From the NCBI RefSeq assembly GCF_000020005.1, contig NC_010718.1, forward strand, positions 2,872,001-2,936,000: a stretch of DNA of 64,000 nucleotides. Direction: 5' to 3'. Within the stretch, counting starts at the first letter, position 1. Each line of letters begins with the position of its first letter. The DNA comes from Natranaerobius thermophilus JW/NM-WN-LF. GTDB lineage: Bacteria; Bacillota; Natranaerobiia; Natranaerobiales; Natranaerobiaceae. The notes beneath the pieces are model-generated. The model had not been told where the DNA came from. It did no database searches and saw only the letters and a list, made by a program, of their open reading frames with translations. Below are positions 1 through 8,456 of this stretch, piece after piece. The position numbers and the translations under genes are program-made.

Positions 1-202
1 ATCGATATACAGTTGAGCAAGCACCGCAAAAGCCTGCCCTACAACCACAACCTCTTAACAAGGTATAACCTGCATATTCGAATGCTTTCATAATGGTTAA
101 TGAACTTGGTACAGTGTACTTTTTACCCATAATGTAAATATCTACAAATTCTTGATCCTGACTATACTCTTGAAGATTATTGTTTGTTTTACTTTGTGCC
201 AC
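1..202 (-). CDS. 2Fe-2S ferredoxin-type protein, N-terminal part (cut by window edge)
   Basis: The reading frame begins with GTG at 202, 10 bases after an AAAGGAGG site, and runs off the left edge, leaving 67 residues. After a short polar leader comes a beta-grasp-like stretch (FVDIYIMGKKYTVPSSLTIM) followed by GCGCRAGFCGAC, a cysteine cluster typical of plant-type 2Fe-2S ferredoxins or the N-terminal domain of larger iron-sulfur subunits. The missing part decides whether it is a small ferredoxin or a subunit of a reductase. It lies downstream of aspA on the same strand, separated by a palindromic repeat. Family level is fairly sure; the role is unknown. Confidence 0.7.
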   Translation of the reverse strand, partial: MAQSKTNNNLQEYSQDQEFVDIYIMGKKYTVPSSLTIMKAFEYAGYTLLRGCGCRAGFCGACSTVYR

Positions 203-225
203 CTTATTTACCTCCTTTAATTTAA

Positions 226-296
226 GCTGTATTAAAGCTGAATGTTGATAACTGTAAAATTTCAACTTCACAGTATCAACAGCTAAATATAACAGC
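226..296. repeat. Dispersed palindromic MITE-like repeat, copy 1
   Basis: The stretch begins GCTGTATTAAAGCTGAATG and ends CTAAATATAACAGC, so its ends are imperfect inverted repeats. The same sequence returns at 16964, 53926 and 61868, with half copies at 15556, 28511 and 47884. It lies between aspA and the iron-sulfur gene and may act as a transcript hairpin. Confidence 0.7.
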
Positions 297-331
297 GCCT
301 CAGTTTATAACATGGCTTGTCCTCTTAAGTT

Positions 332-1771
332 TTAAGCAGTAACGTCATTTTTCTTTTTTCCAGCAATACCTGGTTCAGTCATTTCCTTGGGATCTAGAAT
401 GTCTTCAATTTCTTCCTCTGTTAGGATTTCTCGTTCTAGAATGACATCTCGTACACTACGACCGGTTTCTAAAACTTCCTTGGCAATTTCGGAAGCCGTT
501 TCATATCCTATATGAGGATTTAAGGCTGTAATAATTCCAATACTATTTTCAACTAACTCATTACATCTATCATGATTGGGCTCAATGCCTTTAATACATT
601 TTTCAGACAGTATATGAGCTCCATTGGCTATTATCTCCATGGATTCAAACATATTCCTAAATAAAACCGGGCCCATCACATTAAGTTCCAATTGACCTGC
701 TTCTGAAGCCATTGAAATAGTATGGTCATTTCCTGCTACCTGGAAGCAGATTTGATTGATAACTTCTGGAATTACGGGATTCACCTTACCAGGCATAATT
801 GAAGAACCTGGCTGAACAGCTGGCAGCTTAATCTCCTTAAAGCCACATCTCGGACCTGAAGACATCAAGCGCAAATCATTGGCCATTTTGGACATGTTAA
901 GAGCTGCTGTTTTTAAAGCACCGGATACATGAACATAGGCATCTGTATTTTGTGTTGCATCAACTAGATGATCACTGATTTCTAGATCTATACCAGTGAT
1001 TTCCCTTAATTCTTCTATAGCAGTATTAATGTATTTAGAGTCGGCATTTAAACCAGTACCAACAGCTGTAGCACCTAAATTTACTGTTTTGAGAGCTTCT
1101 ATTGAATTAGAAATCCGTTCAATATCGCGTTTTACAAACCTGGCATAAGCTCCGAACTCTTGTCCAAGTCGGATGGGAACTGCATCCTGAAGATGGGTTC
1201 TACCCGTCTTGATAACTTTATCAAATTCTTGTTCTTTCTTGGACAATGTTTGATATAAATTTTCTAGCTTACTGATAAGATCTTCACGCATAGTAATAAC
1301 AGCCAATTTAAATGATGTAGGTACTACATCATTGGTGGATTGGGACATATTTACATGAGTGTTAGGTGAAACTACGTCGTAATCACCCTTTTCATGGCCT
1401 AATATTTCAATAGCGCGATTAGCGAGAATTTCGTTTACGTTCATATTTATTGATGTGCCAGCACCACCTTGAATTGCCTCAACCACAATAGCATCGAAAA
1501 ATTTACCTGAACTCATTTCTTCACAAGCCTGTTTAATAGCCTCTCCTGATTTGTTGGGCATTTTTCCTGTTTTCATATTGGCTACAACAGATGCATACTT
1601 CACTTTACCCATTGCTTTAATCAGTTCTGGATGTACTCTATATCCAGATAACGGAAAATTTTCTTGGGCTCTTTTTGACTGAATCCCATAGTAGGCATCT
1701 TTAGGTATTTCTTTTGACCCTAAAGAATCGCACTCTACTCTTGTTATTTCTTTCACATCTTCGCTATTCAT
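332..1771 (-). CDS. aspA: Aspartate ammonia-lyase (aspartase)
   Basis: This cytoplasmic enzyme splits L-aspartate into fumarate and ammonia. The 479 residues match the usual length of the aspartase/fumarase family. Visible landmarks are QGGAGTS (101-107), GRTHLQDA (190-197) and the family signature GSSIMPGKVNP (322-332) in the catalytic loop. The ATG at 1771 follows a GGAGGGGG site. Class II fumarase is the close alternative, but the sequence around residues 95-150 (EAIQGGAGTS, NMSQSTND) reads as aspartase. The next gene downstream on the same strand encodes an iron-sulfur protein. A long AT-rich spacer upstream holds a conserved block shared with the nhaC region. Confidence 0.92.
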   Translation of the reverse strand: MNSEDVKEITRVECDSLGSKEIPKDAYYGIQSKRAQENFPLSGYRVHPELIKAMGKVKYASVVANMKTGKMPNKSGEAIKQACEEMSSGKFFDAIVVEAIQGGAGTSINMNVNEILANRAIEILGHEKGDYDVVSPNTHVNMSQSTNDVVPTSFKLAVITMREDLISKLENLYQTLSKKEQEFDKVIKTGRTHLQDAVPIRLGQEFGAYARFVKRDIERISNSIEALKTVNLGATAVGTGLNADSKYINTAIEELREITGIDLEISDHLVDATQNTDAYVHVSGALKTAALNMSKMANDLRLMSSGPRCGFKEIKLPAVQPGSSIMPGKVNPVIPEVINQICFQVAGNDHTISMASEAGQLELNVMGPVLFRNMFESMEIIANGAHILSEKCIKGIEPNHDRCNELVENSIGIITALNPHIGYETASEIAKEVLETGRSVRDVILEREILTEEEIEDILDPKEMTEPGIAGKKKNDVTA

Positions 1772-2331
1772 TAAGGAACCCCCTCCTAAATTATATGTTA
1801 TAGCAATTACCTTTCAGGCGCTGCAAAAACAGTGTATTACGCCCTTCGTGCAAAATTTTGAGACATAGTTTTAACCTCTAAATAAGTTTTATTGATATTT
1901 GTTTTTATTACGAAAATAGTTATATTTTTCACATTTTCAATAGGATTATATCATCACTTACTGAATTGTACAAGGGTGTTTTTCGACAAAATAAAAAAAA
2001 TTTCAGGATCTTGTTATTTAATTCACAATATCCTGGAATTAAAATAACTAAAAACTGATAAAATCTAAGATTATGACCATCTAATAAATAAAAAGTTTAT
2101 TGCTATTAAATTTGCACCAAACTGACATATTTTTTTACTCTTTAATACTTTATTTTAATGTATCTTATGTTAATGGTTGCTCATCCTAGAGCATGATCAG
2201 CAAATAATATGTAATTTGACTTTAATTCTACTGTTTGATCGTTAAAATGTAATATCAACCTTACACAAAATTCGTTCAATCGAAGAGTTAATCTATCAAC
2301 AGCGGAGTATAAAAGAACCTAACAAAAAAGA
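1772..2331. other. AT-rich spacer upstream of aspA
   Basis: No coding region is visible. The stretch should hold the aspA promoter, but I found no convincing -35/-10 pair. Its one notable feature is a 63-bp block at 2101-2163 that recurs at 6143-6205. Confidence 0.5.
2101..2163. repeat. Conserved intergenic block, copy A
   Basis: The block runs TGCTATTAAATTTGCACCA, then CTGACATATTTTTTTACT, then an AT-rich tail. It matches 6143-6205 at roughly four of five positions. One copy lies upstream of aspA and the other between an IclR gene and nhaC, so a shared regulatory site is possible. Confidence 0.55.
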
Positions 2332-2378
2332 AAAATCCAAAAACCAATGAAATGAATTTTCATTGATTTTTGGATTTT
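2332..2378 (-). terminator. Hairpin downstream of the YfcC gene
   Basis: A long near-perfect inverted repeat (AAAATCCAAAAACCAATGAA with its complement) lies just beyond the end of the minus-strand transporter gene and is flanked by T runs. Confidence 0.7.
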
Positions 2379-2495
2379 AGTTCTCAAAAGTGTTTTCACA
2401 CAATTTTTTACTATAAAGTTATTTGATATCTATTTATAGCTTATGAGCTTATATGTTTAAATTTCTTTATATCTATTTAGGATAACTAATTACTA

Positions 2496-3878
2496 TTAAA
2501 TAGGTCCTAATTGGATCATATGAGCTAGTGTCACTGCTCCCAATCCAATAACACTTAGAATGCCAATCAGGGGTAAAATCCATTTGGCGTATTTTTCCCA
2601 ACTAACTCCGGCCAGTGCCAAGGCGGCGAGAAGTGGTCCCAGAGTAGGTGTAATCATATTGGTAAAACCATCACCCAATTGATAAGCTAAAACAGCAGTT
2701 TGTCTTGATACATCTATCAGATCAGATAATGGAGCCATAATAGGCATGGTTAGCGCAGCCTGTCCACCACCTGAAGGTACTAAAATATTTAGAAATGTTT
2801 GGAATACAAACATTCCCATGGCAGCAAAGACTCCCGGGAGGCCTTCAACAGCATTTGAAAGAGCAAATAAAATGGTATCGATAATTTGTCCAGCTGTTAG
2901 TACTTCCAAAATACCTCGAGCAAGACCAACTACCAAAGCACCCATTACCATAGCTTTAGCACCATCTATAAAATATTCTGCAATATCATCAGGTTTGATC
3001 TTGCCGATCAGACCGCCAACAATACCCATTCCTAAAAATAAAGCGGCTATTTCAACAATATACCAACCTTGCTGTATTACTCCGTATAGCAGAATCATAA
3101 ACCCTAATAACATTGTTGCTAACACAAGTTTATGATTTAGTGTTAGACTTTCTAAATCATCAAGGCTAATTCGTTCATCTTCGCCCCTTTTCTGATCGAT
3201 TTCATAAACAGGGCTTAACTCAGGGTTTTCTTTGATTTTACTTGCATATCTATACACATATAATATAGATACTGTAAGTACTAAAATAAATAATGGGATT
3301 CTAAATGCCATCCCTGAAAACATGGGTACATCTGCAATTCCCTGGGCCACCCCAAGAGTAAAAGGGTTGGCAAAGGCAGCTGCGAAACCGCTTCCAGCTC
3401 CCACCATAACAATAGCAACACCTGTTATGGAATCAAATCCCAAGGCCAAACAGAGCATAACTATTGGTACAATGAAAGGTAAAAACTCTTCTAATAATCC
3501 CATACTAGCAGCTAGCAAAGCAAATACAGTCATTAAAACAGGTATTAAAAGACCCTCTTTACCCTGGACTTTTTTTGCAACAGTACCGATGGCTGCATCA
3601 ATAGCACCCGTTCCTTTGAGAATACTAAAGGCACCACCAACAATGAAGATAAAAAATATGATTAACCCCATTTCTATCATACCATTAGGAATCGCCTTCA
3701 AAATTCCAAATAAACCTACAGGGGTGGATTCAACTGTTTCATAAGAACCAGGAACAACCATTTCTGTACCGTCTACAACTTCTCTCTCAAAATTTCCTGC
3801 CGGTACTATATAAGTAGCAATGGCAGAAAATATAATAATACAGAATATCAGCACGTATACGTGCGGTATTTTTTTCAA
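2496..3878 (-). CDS. YfcC-family transporter
   Basis: This 460-residue integral membrane protein has about 12 hydrophobic segments and the pattern of the YfcC / short-chain fatty acid and ArcD-like carrier group, which moves amino acids, peptides or related acids. Glycine- and proline-rich re-entrant stretches are visible (GGAFSILKGTGAID, NILVPSGGGQAAL). The start is TTG behind GGGGAGAG. The next upstream gene on the same strand is an M20 amidohydrolase, so the pair probably imports and cleaves an N-acyl amino acid or aminobenzoyl-glutamate-like compound. The exact substrate cannot be read from the sequence. Confidence 0.8.
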   Translation of the reverse strand: MKKIPHVYVLIFCIIIFSAIATYIVPAGNFEREVVDGTEMVVPGSYETVESTPVGLFGILKAIPNGMIEMGLIIFFIFIVGGAFSILKGTGAIDAAIGTVAKKVQGKEGLLIPVLMTVFALLAASMGLLEEFLPFIVPIVMLCLALGFDSITGVAIVMVGAGSGFAAAFANPFTLGVAQGIADVPMFSGMAFRIPLFILVLTVSILYVYRYASKIKENPELSPVYEIDQKRGEDERISLDDLESLTLNHKLVLATMLLGFMILLYGVIQQGWYIVEIAALFLGMGIVGGLIGKIKPDDIAEYFIDGAKAMVMGALVVGLARGILEVLTAGQIIDTILFALSNAVEGLPGVFAAMGMFVFQTFLNILVPSGGGQAALTMPIMAPLSDLIDVSRQTAVLAYQLGDGFTNMITPTLGPLLAALALAGVSWEKYAKWILPLIGILSVIGLGAVTLAHMIQLGPI

Positions 3879-3974
3879 TGGTCTCTCCCCTTTTCATTTT
3901 AATTTAATTTTCAAACAATTTTACTATACAAATACTTTTGATGGTTCCTAATACTTTCTAACACTTGGTCAGAC

Positions 3975-5153
3975 TTATTTATTCATGGTTTCATTAAACT
4001 CTTGCTTGGCCTGTTCAAGTAACTCATTATCAGTTATCATATCGAGGGCTGTACTAGCCATAGCTTTCACGGAATCCCTTAAAGTTTTTTCTCCTTGTTC
4101 ACTGACAGTAGTTGAAGCCATTTTTTTAGTATGCATAGCAACATCAGGGATTTGTAAAGAAAGATGACCCATGGTAGTAGGGCATTCCCAACTTACGTTC
4201 CCCACGTCTGTTGCATAGGGTGCTTCCGGTGGTTCAGCCAGATCATAGCCCATTTCTTTTAGGTTCTTTTCCATTTGTTTGGTCAAAACTCCATTAGAGA
4301 ACAGCTTTTTATAAGCTGGGCCTTTATTTATTTCAGCTCTCGCACCAGTTGCTAAAGCACCTGCTTGAGCACAGTTTTCAATTTTTTGGACTACTTCTTC
4401 TAGATAGTCGGATTCTATAGTAGTTACATGAACTCTCATCTGAGCAAAATCTGGGACAGTATTAGGAGCTCCCCCACCGTTTGTGATGGTCGCAGGTATG
4501 CGTGTGCCTCGCTTTAAGTATTGATGCATGGCATGTAAACCAGCAAAGGTTATATGAACAGCATTAAGGGCATTGATCCCTTCTGTAGGGTTGAAGGCAG
4601 TATGTGCAGATTTTCCGTGAAAATCGATAACCATAGTTTGATGAGGAGTTGAAGAACCACCTACATCATTTCTAACAGGTGAAGGGTGAATCTGTAGTGC
4701 AGCATCTATTCCTTGAAAAGCCCCTTCTTCAGCCATGAATATTTTTCCACCATCATATTCTTCATCAGGAGTTCCAAACACAATTATTTCCGCAGGAGTA
4801 TCAGGTTCCAATGTTTTTGCTAAGTTTACGGCTGATCCTACACAAGAGGCCGCAATAAGATTGTGACCACAACCATGGCCCACCTCCGGCAAAGCATCGT
4901 ATTCAGCTAAAAATCCTATTTTAGGTCCACCTTCACCTATTTTATACCTAGCGATAAAGGATGTATCTAAATTAGCAATTTTAGTTTCAACTTCGAATCC
5001 ATATTTTTCTAAGTATTCAATTAATCTTTCAACTGACTTATACTCTTGCATTGGTAATTCCGGATTGTCATATAACCATTTACTCATTTCCTGTAATTCA
5101 GAAAAATTGTCATCGATTCTTTGATAAAGCTTGTCCTTTAATTTGTCAGACAT
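3975..5153 (-). CDS. M20-family amidohydrolase (AbgB-like)
   Basis: This 392-residue metallohydrolase belongs to the M20D group, which cleaves N-acyl or aminobenzoyl amides of amino acids. Metal ligands are visible in GHGCGHN and in the PDEEYDGG stretch, and a dimerisation domain follows (DFHGKSAHTAFNPTEGIN). The ATG at 5153 has AAGGAGG upstream. It sits between an IclR regulator and a YfcC transporter, all on the minus strand, which suggests a small catabolic operon controlled by that regulator. AbgB-like aminobenzoyl-glutamate hydrolase is the closest named relative I recognise; a general aminoacylase is equally possible. Confidence 0.82.
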   Translation of the reverse strand: MSDKLKDKLYQRIDDNFSELQEMSKWLYDNPELPMQEYKSVERLIEYLEKYGFEVETKIANLDTSFIARYKIGEGGPKIGFLAEYDALPEVGHGCGHNLIAASCVGSAVNLAKTLEPDTPAEIIVFGTPDEEYDGGKIFMAEEGAFQGIDAALQIHPSPVRNDVGGSSTPHQTMVIDFHGKSAHTAFNPTEGINALNAVHITFAGLHAMHQYLKRGTRIPATITNGGGAPNTVPDFAQMRVHVTTIESDYLEEVVQKIENCAQAGALATGARAEINKGPAYKKLFSNGVLTKQMEKNLKEMGYDLAEPPEAPYATDVGNVSWECPTTMGHLSLQIPDVAMHTKKMASTTVSEQGEKTLRDSVKAMASTALDMITDNELLEQAKQEFNETMNK

Positions 5154-5221
5154 ACAATGCCTCCTTGTAATTTAGTATTTTAACTGCTAAATTCATAGAT
5201 TTCCCCGCAGATATCACCTCC

Positions 5222-5980
5222 TTATGGCATTAAATCAGAAATTTCTTCAGCTCCTTTCAAGATATTATTTTTGATTGTTTCTATCTTGTTAGTGGTCAGG
5301 CCAGTTTTTTGACATGCAACTGCCACGCTAGCAACAACATGTCCTTGACTGTTCCAAACTGGTGCAGCAATTCCGTATCTTCCAAGTACTTTATCTTCAT
5401 CACTGATTGCATAACCTTGCGCTCGTATCTGTTTGAATTCTTTCCTTAATTCCTCTTTATCAGTTATAGTATGAGAGGTATATTGCTCTAACTTAGTATT
5501 TTCTAATAATTCCTCGATTCTTTCTTCATCTAAAAAGGCTGTAATGCATTTACCTACAGAACCTGCATTGATAGGGTAAGTGCTGCCTGCCTTGTATCCC
5601 ATTTTCTGTAACTGAAAGCTTTCTGATTCATAAAGTGAAATGATCACATCTTCATCTTTGACATATAAACCCACTGATTCTTTTGTCTTAGTAGCAATCT
5701 CATTAACTATTCCAACAATATCATTATTAATATTTTTAACATTTAAATACGCGGCACCAATTTTAAAAGTTTCTGGCCCTAACTTGTACTTTTTAGTATA
5801 CCTATTCTGGGTGACTAGTTTCTCTTGCATATAATCATTTAAAATTCGATGTACTGAAGTTCTATTTATATTTAACTGTTCACTTATTTCCTTAGCAGAA
5901 AACTCATAAGGTTCTTGAGCTAAAGCCTTTAAAACCTTGATAGCTTTACGGTTACTTGATAACTTTTCTTGTTGAGTCAT
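5222..5980 (-). CDS. IclR-family transcriptional regulator
   Basis: The 252-residue protein has an N-terminal winged helix (KAIKVLKALAQ, then SAKEISEQLNINRTSVHRIL) and a C-terminal effector domain. The latter shows the IclR features INAGSVGKCITAF, ISDEDKVLGRYGIAAPV and SVAVACQKTG. ATG at 5980 follows GGAGG. It stands upstream of the M20 hydrolase and transporter genes and divergent from nhaC, so it probably senses a product of the hydrolase. Two 15-bp direct repeats in the divergent spacer are candidate binding sites. Confidence 0.88.
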   Translation of the reverse strand: MTQQEKLSSNRKAIKVLKALAQEPYEFSAKEISEQLNINRTSVHRILNDYMQEKLVTQNRYTKKYKLGPETFKIGAAYLNVKNINNDIVGIVNEIATKTKESVGLYVKDEDVIISLYESESFQLQKMGYKAGSTYPINAGSVGKCITAFLDEERIEELLENTKLEQYTSHTITDKEELRKEFKQIRAQGYAISDEDKVLGRYGIAAPVWNSQGHVVASVAVACQKTGLTTNKIETIKNNILKGAEEISDLMP

Positions 5981-6028
5981 TTTTGGGAGGGCACCTCCTT
6001 ATCGAAACTAATAAAAACCAATATTTTT

Positions 6029-6062
6029 GTTTTATATGTGAACATATGTTTTATATACGAAC
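6029..6062. promoter_or_regulatory. Pair of 15-bp direct repeats, candidate IclR site
   Basis: GTTTTATATGTGAAC (6029-6043) and GTTTTATATACGAAC (6048-6062) differ at two positions and lie 49-82 bases upstream of the IclR start. Spacing of 19 bases start to start puts them on nearly the same DNA face. Confidence 0.45.
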
Positions 6063-6142
6063 TTTCTGACAATATTCGTCACATTAAAAGAAAATCCTTC
6101 ATTTTTTAAAAATTATTATAAAATTTTTAAAAAATAAGAAGA

Positions 6143-6205
6143 TGCTATTATTTTTGCACCACATTGACATATTTTTTTACTTGTTAAAACTTTACTGTAA
6201 TATAC
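6143..6205. repeat. Conserved intergenic block, copy B
   Basis: Second copy of the block at 2101-2163. It includes TTGACATATTTTTTTACT, which could serve as a -35 region in this copy. It lies between the IclR gene and nhaC. Confidence 0.55.
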
Positions 6206-6324
6206 AAACCAAACATTACTAGAGTGGTTTAATTTTCAGTAAAATTCGAAAAGTCCTTCCATTCCGATTTTGATAAATATAAGCAGTTTACAATGCTGAT
6301 CTACTCTTTACTAATAGCTAAGGG

Positions 6325-6340
6325 TGGCATAATTTTTGCA
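6325..6340 (+). promoter_or_regulatory. Sigma-54 promoter upstream of nhaC
   Basis: TGGCATAATTTTTGCA has GG and GC separated by exactly ten bases, as in -24/-12 promoters. It lies 175 bases before the nhaC start. The -24 element is one base off the consensus TGGCAC. Confidence 0.6.
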
Positions 6341-6514
6341 ACTTTAATTTTGAAAATATTTAAAATATCAAAAAAAGGGGGAATCTCTATATATTAAAAA
6401 AATATAAATGACCAAAACAATTGACTTCTGATGCATTTTCATTATTACATTTTTTTAAAATTTAATTAAAAATTGAAAACCTAACATTAATATTATTATT
6501 TAGGAGGGTTAATC

Positions 6515-7939
6515 TTGTCTGATCAGCAAAATAATTATAATGAGCATCAGGAAACAATTAGGCCTACTACTGCTCAGGCCTTCACTCCAATGATAGCTTT
6601 GGTAGTGTTAATAGCTTTTAGTGCCATTGTTTTAGGAGTAGATATTCACATTCCATTGTTTCTGTCTACTGTCATTGCAGCTGTAGTAGCCGTTGCTTGG
6701 ATGGGACATAATTGGGAAACAGTAGAAGAAGGTATACTAAAAGGTATTAACTTTGCTTTAGGTGCGGTAATAATCTTAGCAATTGTAGGGATTTTAATTG
6801 GAAGCTGGATTGAAGGTGGAATAGTACCCACTATTGTTTATTACGGACTTCAGTTATTATCTCCACAAATTTTCTTAGTGGCGACCCTAGTTATAACAGC
6901 AGTAGTTTCTGTTTTCACCGGTAGTTCCTGGTCATCAATTGCTACAATTGGACTAGCTTTAGCTGGGATTGGCCAGGGACTTGGAATGCCCCCTGCCATG
7001 ACTGTAGGTGCTATTGTTTCCGGTGCTTACTTTGGGGACAAGTTATCTCCTTTATCTGATACAACCGTTGTTGCATCTGGTACTGCTGGAGTTAATATTT
7101 ATGACCATATTAAACACATGTTGTACGTGTCGGGTCCAGCTTTTGTAATATCAGCAGTTATTTTTGGCATCCTAGGATTTCAGTTTGCAGGAGAAGAACT
7201 GGACTATGGTGAGATAGGAGAGCTCACGGGTACAATTGCCGAGCATTTCAATGTAGGTCCACTGATGTTTTTACCGATAATTGCAGTACTTATCATGATC
7301 TTGTTTAGAGTACCACCTATCCCTGCTTTGACTGGTGGTTGCATCCTTGGTTTCATTTGGGCTGTAGTCTTTCAAGGAGCTGGTTTGGCAGACATATTTG
7401 GCTCTATGAATTATGGTTATGTCATGGATAGTGGAATAGAAACCATAGATGAATTATTTACAGCCGGTGGGTTGCAAAGCATGATGTGGACTATTTCATT
7501 GATTCTAGTGGCATTAGCCTTCGGTGGAATTGTAGAACATACCAAAATGATGGAAGTAATGCTGGAAAAAGTTTTAGCTGTAGCGACAACTCAAAAGAAA
7601 CTTGCTTTTGCAGCACATTTAACCACTCTATTTTTAATTCTGACAGTTAACTCTCATTACCTAACTCATGTATTGACTTGTAGATCTTATAAACATGCTT
7701 TCGAAGAATCCGGCTTACATGCTAAGAACATTTCTCGAATTTCTGAAGCATGGGGGACACTGCCTTCTTCCTTAATCCCTTGGAACCCTTGCGGAGCTTT
7801 TGTTTATGGTACTTTAGGCGTTTATCCCTTTGCTTATCTTCCTTTTGCTTTTTTCATTTTAATTGCTATGGTGATATCCTTGATCTATGGATTTACAGGA
7901 TTTTCTATGGAGCAGTTACATGAAAAAGAAGCATCCTAA
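6515..7939 (+). CDS. nhaC: NhaC-family Na+/H+ antiporter
   Basis: A 474-residue membrane carrier with about 11-12 hydrophobic helices. The family motif GDKLSPLSDTTVVASG is present, as are the conserved FTGSSWSSIAT and TVNSHYLTHVL stretches. NhaC proteins exchange Na+ for protons, and some members exchange organic substrates. The start is TTG, 8 bases after TAGGAGGG. It has its own sigma-54-type promoter and is followed by a strong terminator, so it is transcribed alone. Sigma-54 control would suit a catabolic substrate carrier better than a housekeeping antiporter. Confidence 0.85.
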   Translation: MSDQQNNYNEHQETIRPTTAQAFTPMIALVVLIAFSAIVLGVDIHIPLFLSTVIAAVVAVAWMGHNWETVEEGILKGINFALGAVIILAIVGILIGSWIEGGIVPTIVYYGLQLLSPQIFLVATLVITAVVSVFTGSSWSSIATIGLALAGIGQGLGMPPAMTVGAIVSGAYFGDKLSPLSDTTVVASGTAGVNIYDHIKHMLYVSGPAFVISAVIFGILGFQFAGEELDYGEIGELTGTIAEHFNVGPLMFLPIIAVLIMILFRVPPIPALTGGCILGFIWAVVFQGAGLADIFGSMNYGYVMDSGIETIDELFTAGGLQSMMWTISLILVALAFGGIVEHTKMMEVMLEKVLAVATTQKKLAFAAHLTTLFLILTVNSHYLTHVLTCRSYKHAFEESGLHAKNISRISEAWGTLPSSLIPWNPCGAFVYGTLGVYPFAYLPFAFFILIAMVISLIYGFTGFSMEQLHEKEAS

Positions 7940-7971
7940 AAGGTATTAGCAGTTATTTACAATTAAATTAA

Positions 7972-8040
7972 CCCCGGCTAGGAGGAGCTAGTGAAAAGTT
8001 ACGAATAGTAACTAGCTCTAAAACCGGCCGGGGTTTTTTA
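7972..8040 (+). terminator. Terminator of nhaC
   Basis: The outer arms CCCCGGC and GCCGGGG enclose a second stem (GAGCTAGT with ACTAGCTC), and the hairpin is followed by TTTTTT. Confidence 0.85.
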
Positions 8041-8150
8041 TTTACAAGAAGAAACTGTGAGACATCAATTTCATTAAAAATGCTTAAATTTAGTACATTT
8101 AAACTTTGGTCATAACAGGGTCTAAATACTAAACCTAAGAAAATTAGTCC

Positions 8151-8456
8151 TTAAGAAGAATTAGTAAATTCCTGAATAGTCCCTTTAATTGATTGTTCTA
8201 GGTCCCTGTCCAATTCTTCTCTATGTGCCTCTGCCTCTCCCGACAAATTAAAATCACCGGATGGCCAACTAGTTTTACTATATTCTTTGATTAATTGGAT
8301 TATTTCTTCCCTGGTAATTGAATCAGCCGACTCCATATCTTTTAAAATCAAATTTGTAATATAGGCAGATTGGTTTGCTTGTTTTTCCAAGTGATTGAGA
8401 GCTTGTTCGCTCTTAATATAGATAGTTTTTCTAACACCTTTAATTTTGTCTACCAT
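8151..8456 (-). CDS. ParR-like partner of the ParM protein
   Basis: A 101-residue basic-then-acidic protein. The N-terminal part (KGVRKTIYIKSEQALNHLEKQANQSAY) looks like a ribbon-helix-helix DNA-binding arm as in plasmid ParR/StbB adaptors; the C-terminal tail is acidic. It overlaps the ParM-like gene by 17 bases, typical of translational coupling in segregation operons. The assignment rests mainly on position, size and this N-terminal pattern. Confidence 0.6.
   Translation of the reverse strand: MVDKIKGVRKTIYIKSEQALNHLEKQANQSAYITNLILKDMESADSITREEIIQLIKEYSKTSWPSGDFNLSGEAEAHREELDRDLEQSIKGTIQEFTNSS

Noticed and set aside
1810-1850. Sigma-54-like element before aspA (minus-strand ACACTGTTTTTGCA)
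   Set aside because: The invariant GG of the -24 box is missing.
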